A stretch of 64,000 bases of DNA, taken from the NCBI GenBank assembly GCA_047967505.1, contig CM106540.1. The stretch is one strand, 5' to 3'. Under the pieces are notes generated by a model. The model worked only from the letters and a program-made list of their open reading frames with translations. It ran no database searches and had not been told where the DNA came from. The stretch is from Dipteris shenzhenensis. Lineage: Eukaryota > Polypodiophyta > Polypodiopsida > Gleicheniales. Position 1 is the first letter of the stretch. Each line of letters starts with the position of its first letter. A program made the translations under genes and the position numbers. Shown one piece after another: positions 10,874-23,779 of the stretch.

Positions 10874-13065
10874 GTGCAAATGGAAGGGATGAGTGGAAGC
10901 TCATCAGATGATGCGCCAACGCCCGGGAGCATAGAGTGGCTTACGGAGAGGTTGTATTGTCATTGCACTCATTGCAAGCGAGAAGTACGACATCAATGTC
11001 GTATTATCATGCGCCATTTGCGGATGTATGGGGAGGATCCTGAACCAGTACCACCGTTGGTGTTGCATGTGTTGATGGATTATCGGTAAGTCAAAGCTAT
11101 TTGAGTTCATGGTTAATATTGAATACCATTATGATACGAAACCTTGAGACAAGATCTTATATTTACACAAAATCTTAAAACAGGATGAGGAGGCTGACGA
11201 GGGTATGCATATACCTTCACACTTTGAGCAAGACTATAGTCTCCCGGATGATGATGATGAGGATATGGTCGACATGATAGATTCAATTTTTAGGGGCACT
11301 ACATCCCATGTACACGTGATGTCAGAGTTTGAGGTCAAAATGCAAGAGTTGCAATCAACACAATTGTACGAGGGTGCTAGGATGTCTAAACTACGTGCTT
11401 GTCTCTCAATCTTGAATCTGCAAGCAAAGTATGGGTGGTCGAATACAAGTGTCTCGGCCTTAATGAGGTTAGCTCTTGCATTAATTTGACTCATTATTTG
11501 GATATTGTTTGTTTTGAGAGTCATCATTATTCGAAGCCTTTGTATTCTCACTTTTTCTCTCTTTTATTCCTACTTTTCAGGTCAAGGCAGACATTGCCTC
11601 TTTTCAAACACCCATAGGGTACATGCGTTTCTTGAAAGGAGCATTTTCAAAGGAGAATAAGCTTAGTGGGCTCAAGTCCCATGATTGGCACAAGGTCTTA
11701 TAGGTATTTTGGGCTGTAGGATTAGTGTACCGATAATCATGATGCATTAGCCCAATTATTCATGATTATGTTATATTGTTTACATGACTTCTTTGTTGCT
11801 TTGATAGTTCATCCTCCCAACTATAATAAAAGGGTGCTTACATGAAGATGTTAGAAATGCTATATTCAAGATCAGTGGTATTGTGAGGTATGCTTACTAT
11901 CAAATCGCATTGATTGCATTTTTTTCAATTTAAGCTGAATAATCTGTAGACTAATTATGAATATATCTTACATGGACATGTGAAATAGGTGGATATCTCA
12001 AAAAGAAATCTCCATATTGAGCATCGAGAAGGCTACGGTGAAATCCATCGAAGCCGTATGCTTGCTTGAGAAGCACGTTCCCTTGAGCATTATGACAACT
12101 CAAGTACACTTGCTTGTGCACATAGTTGATGAGGTGGCTATTGCAGGTACCGTTCATAGTCAGTGGATGTTTTTTCTCGAGCAGTTTATGAAAACTTTGA
12201 AGAGATTTGTAAGACAAAGAGCAAGACCAGAAGCAAGCATGGCAGAGGGATGGCTTGTGCAAGAGTCATTAGTATATATCACAGAGTTTCTTGCATCCAC
12301 TGATCCCGATATGCTGCAAGCTTGGCATAACAAGGATGATGATTGCATCGTTGGTGAGGTTCCCCAAGGAAAAGGGATTGAATGAAAGATGAGCGAAGAG
12401 CAAATGGAGAAATTCAATAAGTTTTGTATCCTCAATAGCAAGGAGATGTAGAAGTGGATTGAGAGATATGAAGTGGCCAAAGCAGAAAGAATAAATGCAA
12501 GGATGAGATTCAGAGTAATGTACAGGTGATCACAACTATATCCACGGGATCTAGCTCTTCTCCCCACTCACATGTCACTTGATTGGCTACAACTGGCTCT
12601 ACGTAAAGCCGAACATGATGGAGAGACAATAAACGAGCGCGAGTGAGAGTTATCATCAAGATGTATGATGCATGTAAGTTTCTTACCTCTTGACATAATT
12701 AAGTAATTATTTGTGGCAATATACACTATAAAATAGATGCATCTTCACTGTTTTAATGATGCTCTTTTACAGTACAAAAAGTACAATGCATTATGGTCAT
12801 ATGGACGACATTTTTGCATGGAACGCATCGATTCAAAGAGAGTCACGTATGATTGTGGAGTCATGGCTAACTTCACACAAGATAGCCAAGCAAGTGCTTT
12901 GGATACCAATCTTCTCTCCTCACAATTGGATTATTGTGGAACCATATGCGAAATCTCTAAAGTTGATTTCAGACAATTTAGTATTTTCATTCTTGATGTA
13001 AAATGATTTAGAACTATTTACAATGGTCCCCATGCCACAGTGAGATAAGATAGTAGTGGTTTCTT
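10874..13065 (+). pseudogene. TNP2-type gene of CACTA-2 lacking the catalytic core
   Basis: Exon 1 (10,874-11,085) encodes the transposase-associated N-terminus (CTHCKREVRHQ, RHLRMYG) and ends TATCG|GTAAG. Exon 2 (11,184 to about 11,467) is the acidic linker DDDDEDMVDMIDSIF. The next matching exon starts at 11,581 after CTTTTCAG with KADIASFQTPIGYM, which in CACTA-3 follows the Transposase_21 core; the whole core (DG-NPFG to DPMHIFKNV) is missing. DUF4218 follows (about 12,017-12,385: CLLEKHVPLSIM, QWMFFLEQFMKTLKRFVRQRARPEASMAEG) and then DUF4216 (12,737-13,062: LDYCGTICEISKVDFRQFSIF). Stops include a TGA at about 12,383 and TAGs nearby. Not a functional transposase. Confidence 0.8.
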
Positions 13066-13077
13066 TGCAATAGACTC

Positions 13078-13278
13078 CACGTCGCTATTAAAAAGTATTT
13101 CAGTGTCACTATATAACGACACTTACAATTCTGATAAAAGTCGCTATATAGCGACATTTGACTACAGTCACTATATAGCAACCCTTGATGAGGCGCGCTT
13201 CCAATACCGATGAGTAACGCCACATGCACGCTAAATGTTAGTACTTAAACGTCGCAATAGGATTCGTGTGTTGTAGTG
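13078..13278. repeat. Right subterminal repeats and terminus of CACTA-2
   Basis: Degraded GTC(G/A)CTATATA(G/A)CGAC copies lie at about 13,080-13,185. The element ends TGTTGTAGTG. The DUF4216 frame is cut abruptly at GACTCCAC, next to these repeats, so the C-terminal exon is deleted relative to CACTA-3. Confidence 0.7.
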
Positions 13279-14634
13279 ATCATCAAGGTTGAAACTTGCA
13301 TGTTACCTATTGTTGCACTCTAGTACCTCCTTCATGTGTGTAGACTCAAATAACATGTGTGATACCTTCTATATCTCTCATATTGCCTCCAAAATGACTC
13401 TAAAAGTAGTGATGTATCTCTCACATAAGGACATTAAATATTCTTCTAGCAAAAAAAATATAATTACATTATGGGATTTTTAAATTTTGAGAAAATTTAT
13501 AGAAGGAGCATAAGGAAATGACAAAAATAGGCTACATAGGGATTTAGAAAAGAAGTCCTGAACACACATGATATAGACATATTACACTAAGTGACTCCCT
13601 CGAGTAATTTAAGAACATGAAATTTACAACTTGTAAAATAATATTAACTTACAGTGTCTTGTGCATCTTTTTTGTCAAATCTCTCTTTGCAAAGGTCAAT
13701 GGAGCCCTTGCTCTCATGAATTTCAGTTGATGAAGTAGATGAAGAGGGCACTCCAAGGCTTTTCTCCTTGATGGTTTTGTATGCATCTCCTTCTCCACAC
13801 ATTCTTGCACTTGGAGAAACTCAACCTTGGTAATAGTTGCTTGCTTGGAATCATGCATTTCTTCCCAAGTCTTGAAGGGTAGTTCCATTGGGGACCCACC
13901 AAGGGCTACATTTGTACATTGGTGAATCTCATTCTTTTTGAAGCCTAAATCAATAATACTCTCCCAAGAAGAGATATGGCAAAAAATTCATCTTCCCTCA
14001 TCTTATAGATATATTGAAAATCACTCTCTAAGGGATTAGCCTTCTAGGTGCTTTTCTCCTATGCCAAATGGTCCTTCTTCCTCTTAGTGGAGGGCCATCA
14101 TTGACCCAGTTTCTTCTTCTACTTCTATGTGCTTCCCTTTTTGTGATGTCTTGGCGGACCATGCCAGGGCTAGTATTGCTTTGCAAGCCTCATCAATATT
14201 TTCTTCTACATCTATCTCTAGCTATGGTGCAAGTAGATTTGGGACCCCATCTATGAACCCAAGGAGAGAGGTATTCTCCATATCTAGCATTGCTATGCAA
14301 AAGGCCATCTCAATTTGGTTTCTACAAAACCCATTTAAAGAAGCCTTGCCTCCTCACTTGTTATTTTCATTCGCAAGGGGTGGCCATTGGAGGAGATATG
14401 TGCTAGACATAGTTGAGTGCTGGGTAAGTGACAAATGCAACACAGGGGAACAATAAGCTAATCCAAGGCCTTTATACATGCCATGGACTCCTAAAAAATT
14501 TATTAGTAGTTCAAAGTTGACTTTATGTTCAATTTGTTCCATTTTCTTGGTGTTGAACTCACATGCTATGATTACATATATTTATGGGTGACCCCCCTCC
14601 CCCCCCTTGATATTAAAGCCCATACAAAGTACCA

Positions 14635-15110
14635 TACCCATGGAACACATACACATGATGGTAGTAGTCCATCGATGCATCTTTTTTGAAGCAGTTACAC
14701 ATGGTGCATGATACAAAAACTAGAAAATATACATGTCTTACAACACAAATGATATCCAAATCAAACCAAAACTTCTTATTGAAGTATCTTACTTATATTA
14801 AGACCTTTGCAAAGTATTTACCCATCAAATACATAGACATGATGGTAGAAGTACAACAATGCATATTTTTGGAGCACTTATGCATGGTACATGATAAAAA
14901 GACACAAAATTATGCGCGTCTTACTGCATAAATCATATCTAAATCATACAAACTTTGCAAGCGCATGGACCTTAATTATATTAACCCCTATGCAAAGCAT
15001 CTTATCTATTGGACACACTTATGATGGTAGCACAATCATTCATGTTTTTTAGCTCTTATACCTGATGTATGATTGTTAAAAAACAAGGAAATATGTATGC
15101 CAAAATATTT
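14635..15110. repeat. Degenerate tandem repeat, about 185 bp x 3
   Basis: Related units each contain (A)CAC or GACATGATGGTAG (14,651; 14,837; 15,018), then a GCATGGT-CATGAT block and a TTATATTAA-CC block. The spacing is 186 and 181 bp. Divergence between units is considerable. Confidence 0.7.
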
Positions 15111-15860
15111 TTCAATTTATAATGAGATGCACCAATAAATTTCAATCACATATTCTGAATGAAGATTAAAATATGCAATGAATAAATGAACACAATGATA
15201 GGAATTCAATACAATGTCCATATACAAATGAACATCATCCTTGATACAATGATAATATGATCAATATACAAATTATATTAAATGTATTTTTAAATATATA
15301 AAATATACAAACAACATTAAATATATTGAATATATTATTTATACTAAATACACCAAATCAAATATATTAAATAGATTAAATATACTAGTACCACGTGGTA
15401 TTTTATTGTATATTATGTTAAATTAAATATATTAATTATAAATAGATTAAACATACTAGACATGATGTGGTTGATGTAGAATTATCGCAGATTACGGCAG
15501 GGTGATCAAATGTAACTGTGATGGCCAGTAACTCACGACTGGGGTGGTTTAAATAATTATTTTTTAACCAAAGAACATTTGAAATGTTTTAAAATACCAA
15601 TTTAAAATGAACTATTTAAATCTCCTGCAAACCCTTAATAATGGTGTTTGTTGTTCAACTATTATGGGTGACTCTTAGAGTTGAAGTGTTTTAGATGTTT
15701 TTCGATATGGTTGGACTTAAATAATTTTGTTATGCTCTCCCAAAAAATCATAAATGAGACAAGATTTTTATCTCTAATGTCAACGTTGCTATGATACTAA
15801 AGAAACCATCTATCCATGTGTCATGTAAAAACGAAAAATATATTCAACAAATTTGGAAAT

Positions 15861-16573
15861 CATTCCCAATATAATTGTACAGCAAATCTTATGCTTTATC
15901 AATCAAAATCCTTTTTTTTTTTCACTATTTCTTAAAACCCCATGCTAGAATAGTTTCATTCATGAGATTCTTTTGATATATTACATGATATATTTTGATT
16001 AAGATCAACATCACTTTTTAGCTTTGATATTGGGAGACCATTCAAGTTTCATTGTCACCCAATGAGCCCCATAAACGAATTCCTATGTCTTATGCTAGTT
16101 GGTATAGGATCCTTCAGAATTATTCAGCAAAAATGAGATTAGAGATCCCTCTCAGATTCCATATGGCTTTCCAAGCTATTTGAGTTTTGTGTGCATTAGG
16201 TTCTATTACTTCTAATCATTCCCAATATAATTGTATGACAAATCTTATGCTTTTATCAATCAAGATCCTTTTTGTGCTTTCACTATTTCTTAAAACCCCA
16301 TGCTAGAATAGTGTCATTCATGAGATTCTTTTGATATATCACATGATATATTTTGATTAATATCAACAAGACTTTTTAGCTTTGAGATTGGGAGACAATC
16401 CAAGTTTCATTGTCACCCAATGAGCCCCATAAATGAAATCATATGCCTTATGCTAGTTGGTATAGGATCCTTTAGAAATATCCTGCAAAAGTGAGATTAG
16501 AGATCCTTCTCAGATTACATATGGATTTTTAAGCTATTTGAGCTTTGTGTGCATTATGTGCTATTACTTCTAA
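15861..16573. repeat. Direct tandem duplication of 356 bp
   Basis: Two adjacent copies, 15,861-16,216 and 16,217 to about 16,573, both start CATTCCCAATATAATTGTA and end TTCTATTACTTCTAAT or GCTATTACTTCTAAT. They differ by scattered substitutions and small indels. No coding content was recognised. Confidence 0.85.
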
Positions 16574-17455
16574 TCCTAAAATTTGAAGAATGAACTCGTT
16601 CGGGTCATTTGCAATGGGTTCTTAATAGCTGATTTTGACTCTTTTTTGAAAAAATGTTGATCCAATAGTTGATGATCAAAACAAGGGTTGCCAGACACAT
16701 GCATAAGGGTATATATCTCTTATGCTGCATCGCCTTTTAACCAACAAATTTGAGGGAAGATGCAACTAGCACTATGAAGAATTAATTGATGTTATGGACA
16801 TTCTTGATCAAGTGTACAATACAAATTTTTGTGATTGGTGATGATTTGGGGATCTCCATCTTCATTGGTAGTGAGCATAATTCATAGGGTTACTCTTTAT
16901 ACTAAAGTTTGCTAGCATGATAATTTTTAGCAAAGATTGCTAGTTGGAAGATGAATGTGTGAAGGTTGTTAGTATGGTCATTTTAGAGCTTGAAGAGGTG
17001 TTCATAAGGTTGAGGATGAGTATAAGGAAGTAGCTACAATATCTTGCCTCCAAGGGACATCACATGCACAGAGTAGCTGGGCTATTAGGGAGTGGTGGAT
17101 TCTTTTTGGAGACATGTTTTACTCCAAGTACTATGATAGGCAAATTCTCCACGTCTGACTTTGATAAAGTATATATTGTTTGCAAATGCATAAAGAAAAA
17201 AGGCTACGGTAGAGGATTTGGCTATCTGCGCACTAAATGTCCGTGAAATACTTTTTATCAAGACTTCATGATTTTGCATAGTCATTGAAGATTTTTAATA
17301 CAAACTAGCAAGGTTTTAGGCAAAGCAAGAATTTTCACCTCCTTTTCTTCATCATGTGCATATTGCAATTCAAGTGATATTAATTCATTTTTGTTTTTCC
17401 AAAATTAAAGACATTTGTCTACATTTGTTTATATCATTTAGTTTTCCCAACTATT

Positions 17456-20273
17456 TCAAGGGCAGTTGGAATTTCGACCTGGGCCACCAAAGAAGAAATA
17501 TGTGCCCCATGTTGTATCAGTACCACCTTGAATATCATAGCACGTGGGATCCTCAGCTACTGTTTGTAAACCAGATACAGTCTGAAGGGTGTTTGCTGCA
17601 TCCACCCACTCCAAATTTCGTATGTAAGCTGCTTCATTAGAACCAGCTTCTGCAAACTTTCCACTACCCATTTGTGTGGTCGTGTGTTGACCGTTTTGCT
17701 CTTGATTCATGATCTCTCCTCCCCATTCCAACGAGGTTGCCGAATCAGATAGATGTGTAAAGAGTGATTGAGGCCAATAGCCTACCGATTCTCCATTGAA
17801 TTGTAGCCACCAATTCCCTGTTCCAGAGTCCTATGCAACACATGGATTAAAATAAACATATGTGAAGGAGTGATCTGTGGTTTTGTTTGGCTGCTTATAA
17901 GAATAGCTATGAGCATATCTCCAAAAACTATCATATGTAAAAGAATAGTACAATGTCATTCACACTCTCATTTAGGATCTCACTTTGAATACATTTAGTG
18001 TAAACTCGACTTGTTGACCGTCAATGGTAGATATTGGAGAAAGAGTCCCTCCTAAAACTATATTGTTGCTTGTTTGTACGAACCCGGAACAGGCCAAGTT
18101 GTAACATCCTGTCCCATTATAATTATTGGCCTGCAAATAAGTTCATAGCGGGGTTACGTGCCGTGTACCAAATGACGTCGAAGTTCTAGATAAGGTGAAT
18201 ATAGTACATGAACTTACAAGTGCTCAGCAGGAATGTGAACTATGAATCTAAAGTTACGATTTTGAAAAAGTACTTTTCTTATTTTGGACCCCCAGTGTTC
18301 TTAATTGTCTATTGTGCCATGCCGTGCCAATTAAACTTTTGGTGCAACTATACAACGAGATGTGAATGAGATATAAGAAGAAGCACAAGCGCACTCAGCT
18401 TTTTCACTTTATAAGTGTAGATATAACTACTCAATATCCATTAGTTAGAACATAAGCTGTGAGAGAAAGGACTCTTCTTGGGCTATCTCGGTTCTACGAC
18501 ATTTAGTTGAGTATTTCTCTCAATGATGTTCCTTTCTCCCCTTTTAGACCAGTGCATGATTCTATGGATACCTCCTAAGAGATACTAGTGACTGATGCAG
18601 CGTGGCATATTTGGAGAGCCAGATGCACAGAGGCATTGGATGGATCTCCATCCCTCTCATACCATGGCCAATATTTAGACTGATACCATACATACGCTGA
18701 TGGCCAGTTGGGTGACCATGTAGGGTTCCTCTTGGGTAGCGTCTAGAGGCTATCCGGAGGGATATTTTCTTTAGGGATTGGAGGGGCTGTCCCTTCTTCT
18801 TAGAGTCTATAGCAGGATTGAGGTGGCACTTTCAGCCTTTTCCTTCGTTTCTTTTGAGTTAGTTCTGAGATTTTGTGTTGACCCGCTTTGGGTGGTCTTT
18901 TTATTCATGCCATGCATCTATTTTGAGCTTGCTCTTGTGGGAGTTTTTTCATACTTATTAGAAGTCTCTTTCATGAAAAAAAAAAGAACAAAGCTGAAAT
19001 CTTTTAAGTATTTGGAAACTTTTAGACATGGTAAAACGGGTCGAGGGGTATTAAAGAGGTAGACATGCTAAGAATCTACTTACAGTCCAATACACAAAAA
19101 GGCGAGGATTGTTGTCACCATACGTTGCTGGGTAGACCTGTACCACGCACACGTGCATTACGATGAGAACGCAGTCACCAGATGACAGTTTTCACGTAAT
19201 GAGGAAATAGGACAAGCATGAAATTCGGTCTGGATATTATACATACTTGCCAGCCTGCCTATATAGTGTTCAATTCACTACCAGACCCCGCCGCGACCCA
19301 CCATTGGGCAAGGCTAAATTCGGTGGAGAGCTCCACATTGGGATCCCATAAGCTGAAGATTGCTTGTGTGCCATAATACGCTTGCGCCCCGTTGGCATAC
19401 CGTCCAAAAGAATGCTAGGTACACGCGCAAACCGAAAAAAAACTCAGTAGTCTCAATCGAGACCCGGAATACGGATTGAATGTCATATGAAGTTCGAGAA
19501 GAGTATCAGCTATAGTAGCTACACTCACTTGGTGGTCAACTCCTCCAACAACCTGAGGAGCTCCGTAGAACTTGCGGCCGTAGAGTTCTGGTGAAGAACC
19601 CGTTCGTAGGATATCATCAACCGTAGTGCGCCGAACAGGAATCGTGCCGTTGGGGCACTGGCCATTTTTGTGCCATAACTGATAAGCTTGACCGGAGAGC
19701 TGGTGGCGAGTATGAGACTCCGATCCATGAGGTACGGTGGAAGGGGATTCCTGCCAAGGGAGCACCAACCAAACAAACAGGTTTTAACACTCGCGCCGTC
19801 TTATTCGCCGTACGTGGGGCGCCATAGTTTAACGTCAACCCTATGAAAAGCTTGGGCTAACTAGTGTTCACTAGTAAGTACCTGAAGCTTGTGGTCTTTT
19901 AGTAAAGGGTGGTCGAAAGCCAGCTGAGTGGAACGGGTTATGCAGTCTATTGTATCTCCATCGGAACTCTGCACGGCTGGCGGCATGGTAAGTACTGCTC
20001 CATTTCGAGTGCAACACGACATAGTAAATCTTGCTTTAAGAGGTATAGCTGCTAGCATATACATAGATGCAGGATAATCATAATTACCCGGATGCTCTTC
20101 ACTGCAGGCTTATTCAACTTCCGAAGATGCTCTTCGATGCTGGACATGTTCCCTGGATTGACGTTAGTACTGGATGAAAAATGAGGAGAGGGCCTTAGTG
20201 CCGAAGTGCAGCAAAGTATACAGAGAAGAATCACATTTAAAGGAACAAACACAGGACGGAGAAACTGTCCCAT
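17456..20273 (-). pseudogene. Neprosin-family (DUF4409/neprosin domain) gene, seven exons, one in-frame TAG
   Basis: Neprosins are secreted plant prolyl endopeptidases of the glutamic-peptidase type. Exons on the minus strand: 20,273-20,088; 19,968-19,882; 19,750-19,529; 19,414-19,247; 19,137-19,084; 18,130-17,984; 17,830-17,456. All six introns are GT-AG and phase 0, giving about 412 codons, a normal family length. The N-terminus has a hydrophobic signal segment (PLNVILLCILCCTSA). Then come [29 protein letters not shown] in two halves around conserved family positions, the activation region (QLWHKNGQCPNGTIPVRR), and the neprosin domain: TEFSLAQWWVAAG, AGWQ|VYPATYGD, RLFVYWT, TGCYNLACSGFVQ, SLEWGGEI and the C-terminal TYFFFGGPGRNSNCP. 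The TAG at 19,261-19,259 sits in the conserved (N)xIEAGWQV motif, exactly where Glu is expected. Either this is a recent pseudogene or the base is a sequencing error. Confidence 0.85.
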
Positions 20274-20293
20274 GCAGATGGATGGGTTCTACG

Positions 20294-20446
20294 AAAAACT
20301 GTAAACAAGAGCGCTCTCCTCTGACACAACGGCGGCCTTTCCTGACAGAAGAGAAATGTTCTTAAGACTATGGGTGCTAGTCAAAACTGTAAAACTCTCT
20401 TTGACACAACGGCCTTTCCTTACAGAAGAGAAACGTAATTATATAG
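20294..20446 (-). promoter_or_regulatory. Upstream region of the neprosin-like gene: TATA box and local duplication
   Basis: On the minus strand GTGCTATATAATTA (20,446-20,437... complement) gives a good TATA box about 165 bp upstream of the start codon at 20,273. Between them a segment of about 55-65 bp is duplicated: CTGACACAACGGCGGCCTTTCC (20,318-20,342, in two parts) and TTGACACAACGGCCTTTCC (20,401-20,419), each followed by ACAGAAGAGAAA. Confidence 0.5.
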
Positions 20447-21338
20447 CACGATGATCCAAGCGTGAGGCCACGTACAAAATGGTGTGTCAAGTGATTTTGG
20501 CCACAAAGATTACTCGTATATATAGTGTCGTTCGGATGGTCGGAGAGCTGGATGAGCGCTGTGCTTCAGCGGGTCAAGAACTGCGATGACAGTTCAAACA
20601 AGAGAAGCTGAAAGTATCTCGTATGGTGCGACCCACGCGGGAACAAGGCCATATTGCACGATGATGGGAGACTTATGATAGTCAAATGAGCGTGAGCGAC
20701 GGAGCACGACGAGAAGCATCTAAAGTCGCTGAGGGTTCTCTTACAGCATTTCTAAGATGGGAGTCCGTCAAAGTGCGCTGGTCGATGTAGCGTGTCGTGG
20801 AGGGTATTTGAAAGCTCCAGCAGGAAACGATTTTAGATGCACTGTGTCCCTCGATTAGTTTAAAGGGTTACGCTTCTTTTGTTTTCAGGTCAATTCAGCA
20901 AACCAGCCTTCCAACCACAAGGTTGGGCCTCTCCATCAATGCCTTGGCTATTTGAAGAAACTAAAGGCTCTTGGGCACTAATGAAGCCTTAGATGAAATA
21001 GAGGAAGATGGAATTCTAGGATAATTTGAGACTAACGCTGACATCTTGAATACTAGAGTAAACACACATCCACTAGCAATAAGAAAATCCTCATGTGTGT
21101 ATGTGCATGTGCACACGCGAGCGCGTGTGTGTGTGTGTGGTTTCTCCCACTCCAAGACATGCTTCTTCTTCTCAAGTTTCTCCTGCCACTAGACTATGGA
21201 CTGATGTTCTCAAAAAAGAGATTTGATGTTTGATCTAACAGATCCTTCTCCTCCTCATGAGCATGGGTCTTAGCAGGAGGCTGAGGATATGGTAGCTGCT
21301 TGATGCTTTGTCACTTGTTTGTACATATGTATATAGCT

Positions 21339-21571
21339 ATGAAATGTCTTTCCTATAACGTTCAAGGCCTTTGCAATGTCAATAAATTCCTATAACGTTC
21401 AAGGCCTTTGCAATGTCAATAAATGGAGCCTTTTTTGGCATTATGTACATACTATGCATCTAGATGTGATTTGTTTACAAGAACATAATCAACATGATAT
21501 GGCTAGACATCAAGGACATTTTGCAGGATATGACATTTTCTATGCAGGCAATTTGAGTTTTTTTGGAGTGT
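21339..21571 (+). pseudogene. LINE ORF2 endonuclease domain, N-terminal piece
   Basis: This is the start of an exonuclease-endonuclease-phosphatase (APE-type) domain, which nicks target DNA for target-primed reverse transcription: SYNVQGLCN (the S-x-N-V-x-G start), then LDVICLQEH with the catalytic Glu, and GHFAGYDIFYAG. ATG at 21,339 begins MKCLSYNVQGL. A 37-bp direct duplication (21,350-21,386 repeated at 21,387-21,423) disrupts the frame at the first motif. Confidence 0.8.
21350..21423 (+). repeat. 37-bp perfect tandem duplication in the LINE endonuclease
   Basis: TTCCTATAACGTTCAAGGCC and the next 17 bases are repeated directly with no spacer. A 37-base duplication is not a multiple of three, so it shifts the frame. 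Confidence 0.9.
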
Positions 21572-22559
21572 TATTAGCGAGAAAAGAAATTAAGACAAGA
21601 GGCTAGAGGATAGGTATGGTGACGCTCGAGGGCCATAGAGGAATAGGGAACGTGAGGGGAGGAGCGTTAACATGGGTGGGGAAAAGGGATTAAGAGGGGA
21701 GGGAAAGAAGAGGGAGACTATGACACAAGGGGAGAGGGAGAGGGGAAAGAGAAGTATGTACATGGGTGGAGGAGGAATGTAGAGATGGAGACATCAAGGG
21801 AAGAGGGTCATGCTTTATTTGAAAGGAAGGAAGAGGGGAAATATCAAAGTACTAGCTAGGTGGCTTTACAAGAATGAGCGTGTCACATCAAGGAATAGCC
21901 CCCTCCTTTTATAGCCAGAGAGAGGGTCTCTCCCAATAAATGCATCCTCCCACATGCATGGTGTGTGTGGAAGAGTCTCCCATGTGGGCTAGGCGGTTAC
22001 GCACTCTCAATTGTGTGCAACAACCCTTTGCCTCATTTTTCCACATACATCAACCGCCATATCCCAAGTCTAAGATACTCCCTTGGTCTCTTCCCAATTT
22101 TATAATACGTTCAAACATCTAGGAGGACAAGTGGAGGGTTGGCACAAGGAATCTTGCCACCTCATCCTTAACTTGCATTCTTGGACCTTCTATACCACCC
22201 CCACACGGGCCTATCCTATATGGAGGGAATAACCCAATATAATATCCATCTCCACCTATTTTATATTACTTCTCCCATGGACTTTGAGCCATATCTCACT
22301 AAATGCAAGCATGGGACTGCCTAGGTGGAGGGGTGGCACATGGAGGAGCCATGCCACCTTAACATTTTATAATATTACTACCATGGATTATGTACAACAC
22401 ACCTTATGGGTCCTCTTACATGGAAGGGTGGCACATGGTCATGCCCTACCACCTCAACCCTAGGCCCTATGCACTCCATATTTTATTATACTATTGCCAC
22501 ACATACAAGCACACACTCATGTTTATGCCTTTTTACTTTGGTCAAATTTATCCATAACA
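21572..22559 (-). repeat. 3' LTR of the gypsy element
   Basis: On the minus strand it begins TGTTATGGATAAATTTGACC and ends GCTAATA. It is preceded by the polypurine tract. It matches 28,496-29,484 over its full length. Confidence 0.9.
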
Positions 22560-23779
22560 GTCCCCCCCCAAGGTAGGGAATGCACATCATTTCCATGCCT
22601 GGGACCGTCACACACAAAGAAGGGCTTGAGATAACGCTTGTTGATCACCTTCTTGCCATATGGCTCATGCAGCTCCTGAACTTGTACAGACCCATTGCTA
22701 CGTTCCTTGATGACTTTGTATGGACCGGTCCACAGTGGCAGAAACTTCTTATCCATTTGGTGGTCCAATCTGTTATCAAAGCATAGCACAACATCCCCCT
22801 CAACAAAGTGTCTTTCCCATCCCTTGCGAATCTTAGCATCCAAGCAGGCCTTTTGTCGATTCTTTTGGATCTCTGTTTGGTGTAGTGCAGCCCGTCGGGT
22901 TTCATCTAACTTCTCAAGTTGTACCAATCTGGCCTCTACATGTTCATCTTCTATAATCCTCTGTTCTTGTGCCAATCTCAAGGCCGGAATCTATATCTCT
23001 AGTGGTAAAACTGCCTCAGTACCGTACACTAACTCAAAAGGAGTGTGACCTGTAGACATTTTATGAGTGATGTTGTAAGCCCACATGGCTTCAGTGACCT
23101 TTTGATCCCACTGGCTCCTGTTCCCTATGGCCATTTTTCCCATGGTTTTACAAAGGAGGCCATTGGTCCACTCCGTTTGACCCATGGATGCTAGATAATA
23201 GATGCTAGAAGTGCGATGATCAATACCCATGCGATCCATGAGCAATTCCACTGCTTCATTTAAGAATGGACTCCCATGGTCAGATACTATTTCCATGGGT
23301 GTCTCAAACCTTGTGCAAATATGTTCAAATATGAAATTTGAAACTGCCTTACCATTTGCAGTGGGAAGGGCGATAGCTTCAGCCCACTTAGTGACATACT
23401 TCTTTTTGCGAGCAGTCATGGGCAAGGGCCTGATAAAATCTATTTCCCACTTCTGAAACGGATGGATGGACATCACTGGGTGATGTTTCCCAGGACGCAA
23501 ATCCTACCTACCAAAGAATTGGCATGGTTCACAGGTTTTGCAATACAAAGTGACATCCTTGAACAAGGTCGGCCAATAGTATCCAGCATGTAAAATCTTC
23601 TTAGCTGTATCATCACTGGTAAAGTGGCCTCCACAAAATCCATCATGATAATGCTTCAATACCTTAGGCACTTCATCTATATCAATGGCCCGTCTTAGTA
23701 CCCCATCCATGCCTTGACGGTACAAGACCACATCAAAGAGAGTAGTGCGTACTATCTCTTCGAATCTTCTTTCTCTCAT
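22523..23779 (-). pseudogene. Integrase region of the gypsy element
   Basis: The zinc-binding N-terminus (23,779-23,504) has the H-x-H...C-x2-C signature: HYHDGFCGGHF and YCKTCEPCQ. The core (23,500-22,991) keeps DDE-like residues in WEIDFIRP, IVSDHGSPF and GQTEWTNG, but a short segment between MTARKKK and YVTKWAEA, where homologues are longer, appears deleted. The C-terminal part (22,981-22,523) ends in a GPY/F module (LPLWTGPYKVIKERSNG, INKRYLKPF). Stops separate the three pieces. Confidence 0.85.
22560..22577 (-). promoter_or_regulatory. Polypurine tract of the gypsy element
   Basis: On the minus strand CCTACCTTGGGGGGGGAC abuts the 3' LTR start TGTTATGG. The G8 run is the expected primer site for plus-strand DNA synthesis. 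Confidence 0.75.

Larger units (their letters stand above)
8790..13278. mobile_element. CACTA-2: inverted, truncated CACTA element
   Basis: Same family as CACTA-1 in reverse order: the intronic array and 5' exons of the second gene (minus) at left, the central palindromes at 10.69-10.77 kb, the TNP2-type gene (plus) at right, and a right terminus ending TGTTGTAGTG at 13,278 after subterminal palindromes. The left part stops inside the array directly against the CACTA-1 terminus, so CACTA-1 probably inserted into this intron; the rest of CACTA-2 would then lie off-window to the left. Confidence 0.7.
13279..17455. other. Gene-poor stretch with local repeats
   Basis: No gene recognised. A minus ORF at 13,888-13,649 (79 aa) and a plus ORF at 14,127-14,456 have no family I recognise. 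The stretch is AT-rich, most strongly at 15,240-15,460 (runs of AAATATATTAAATATA). The two repeat blocks are listed separately. Confidence 0.6.
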
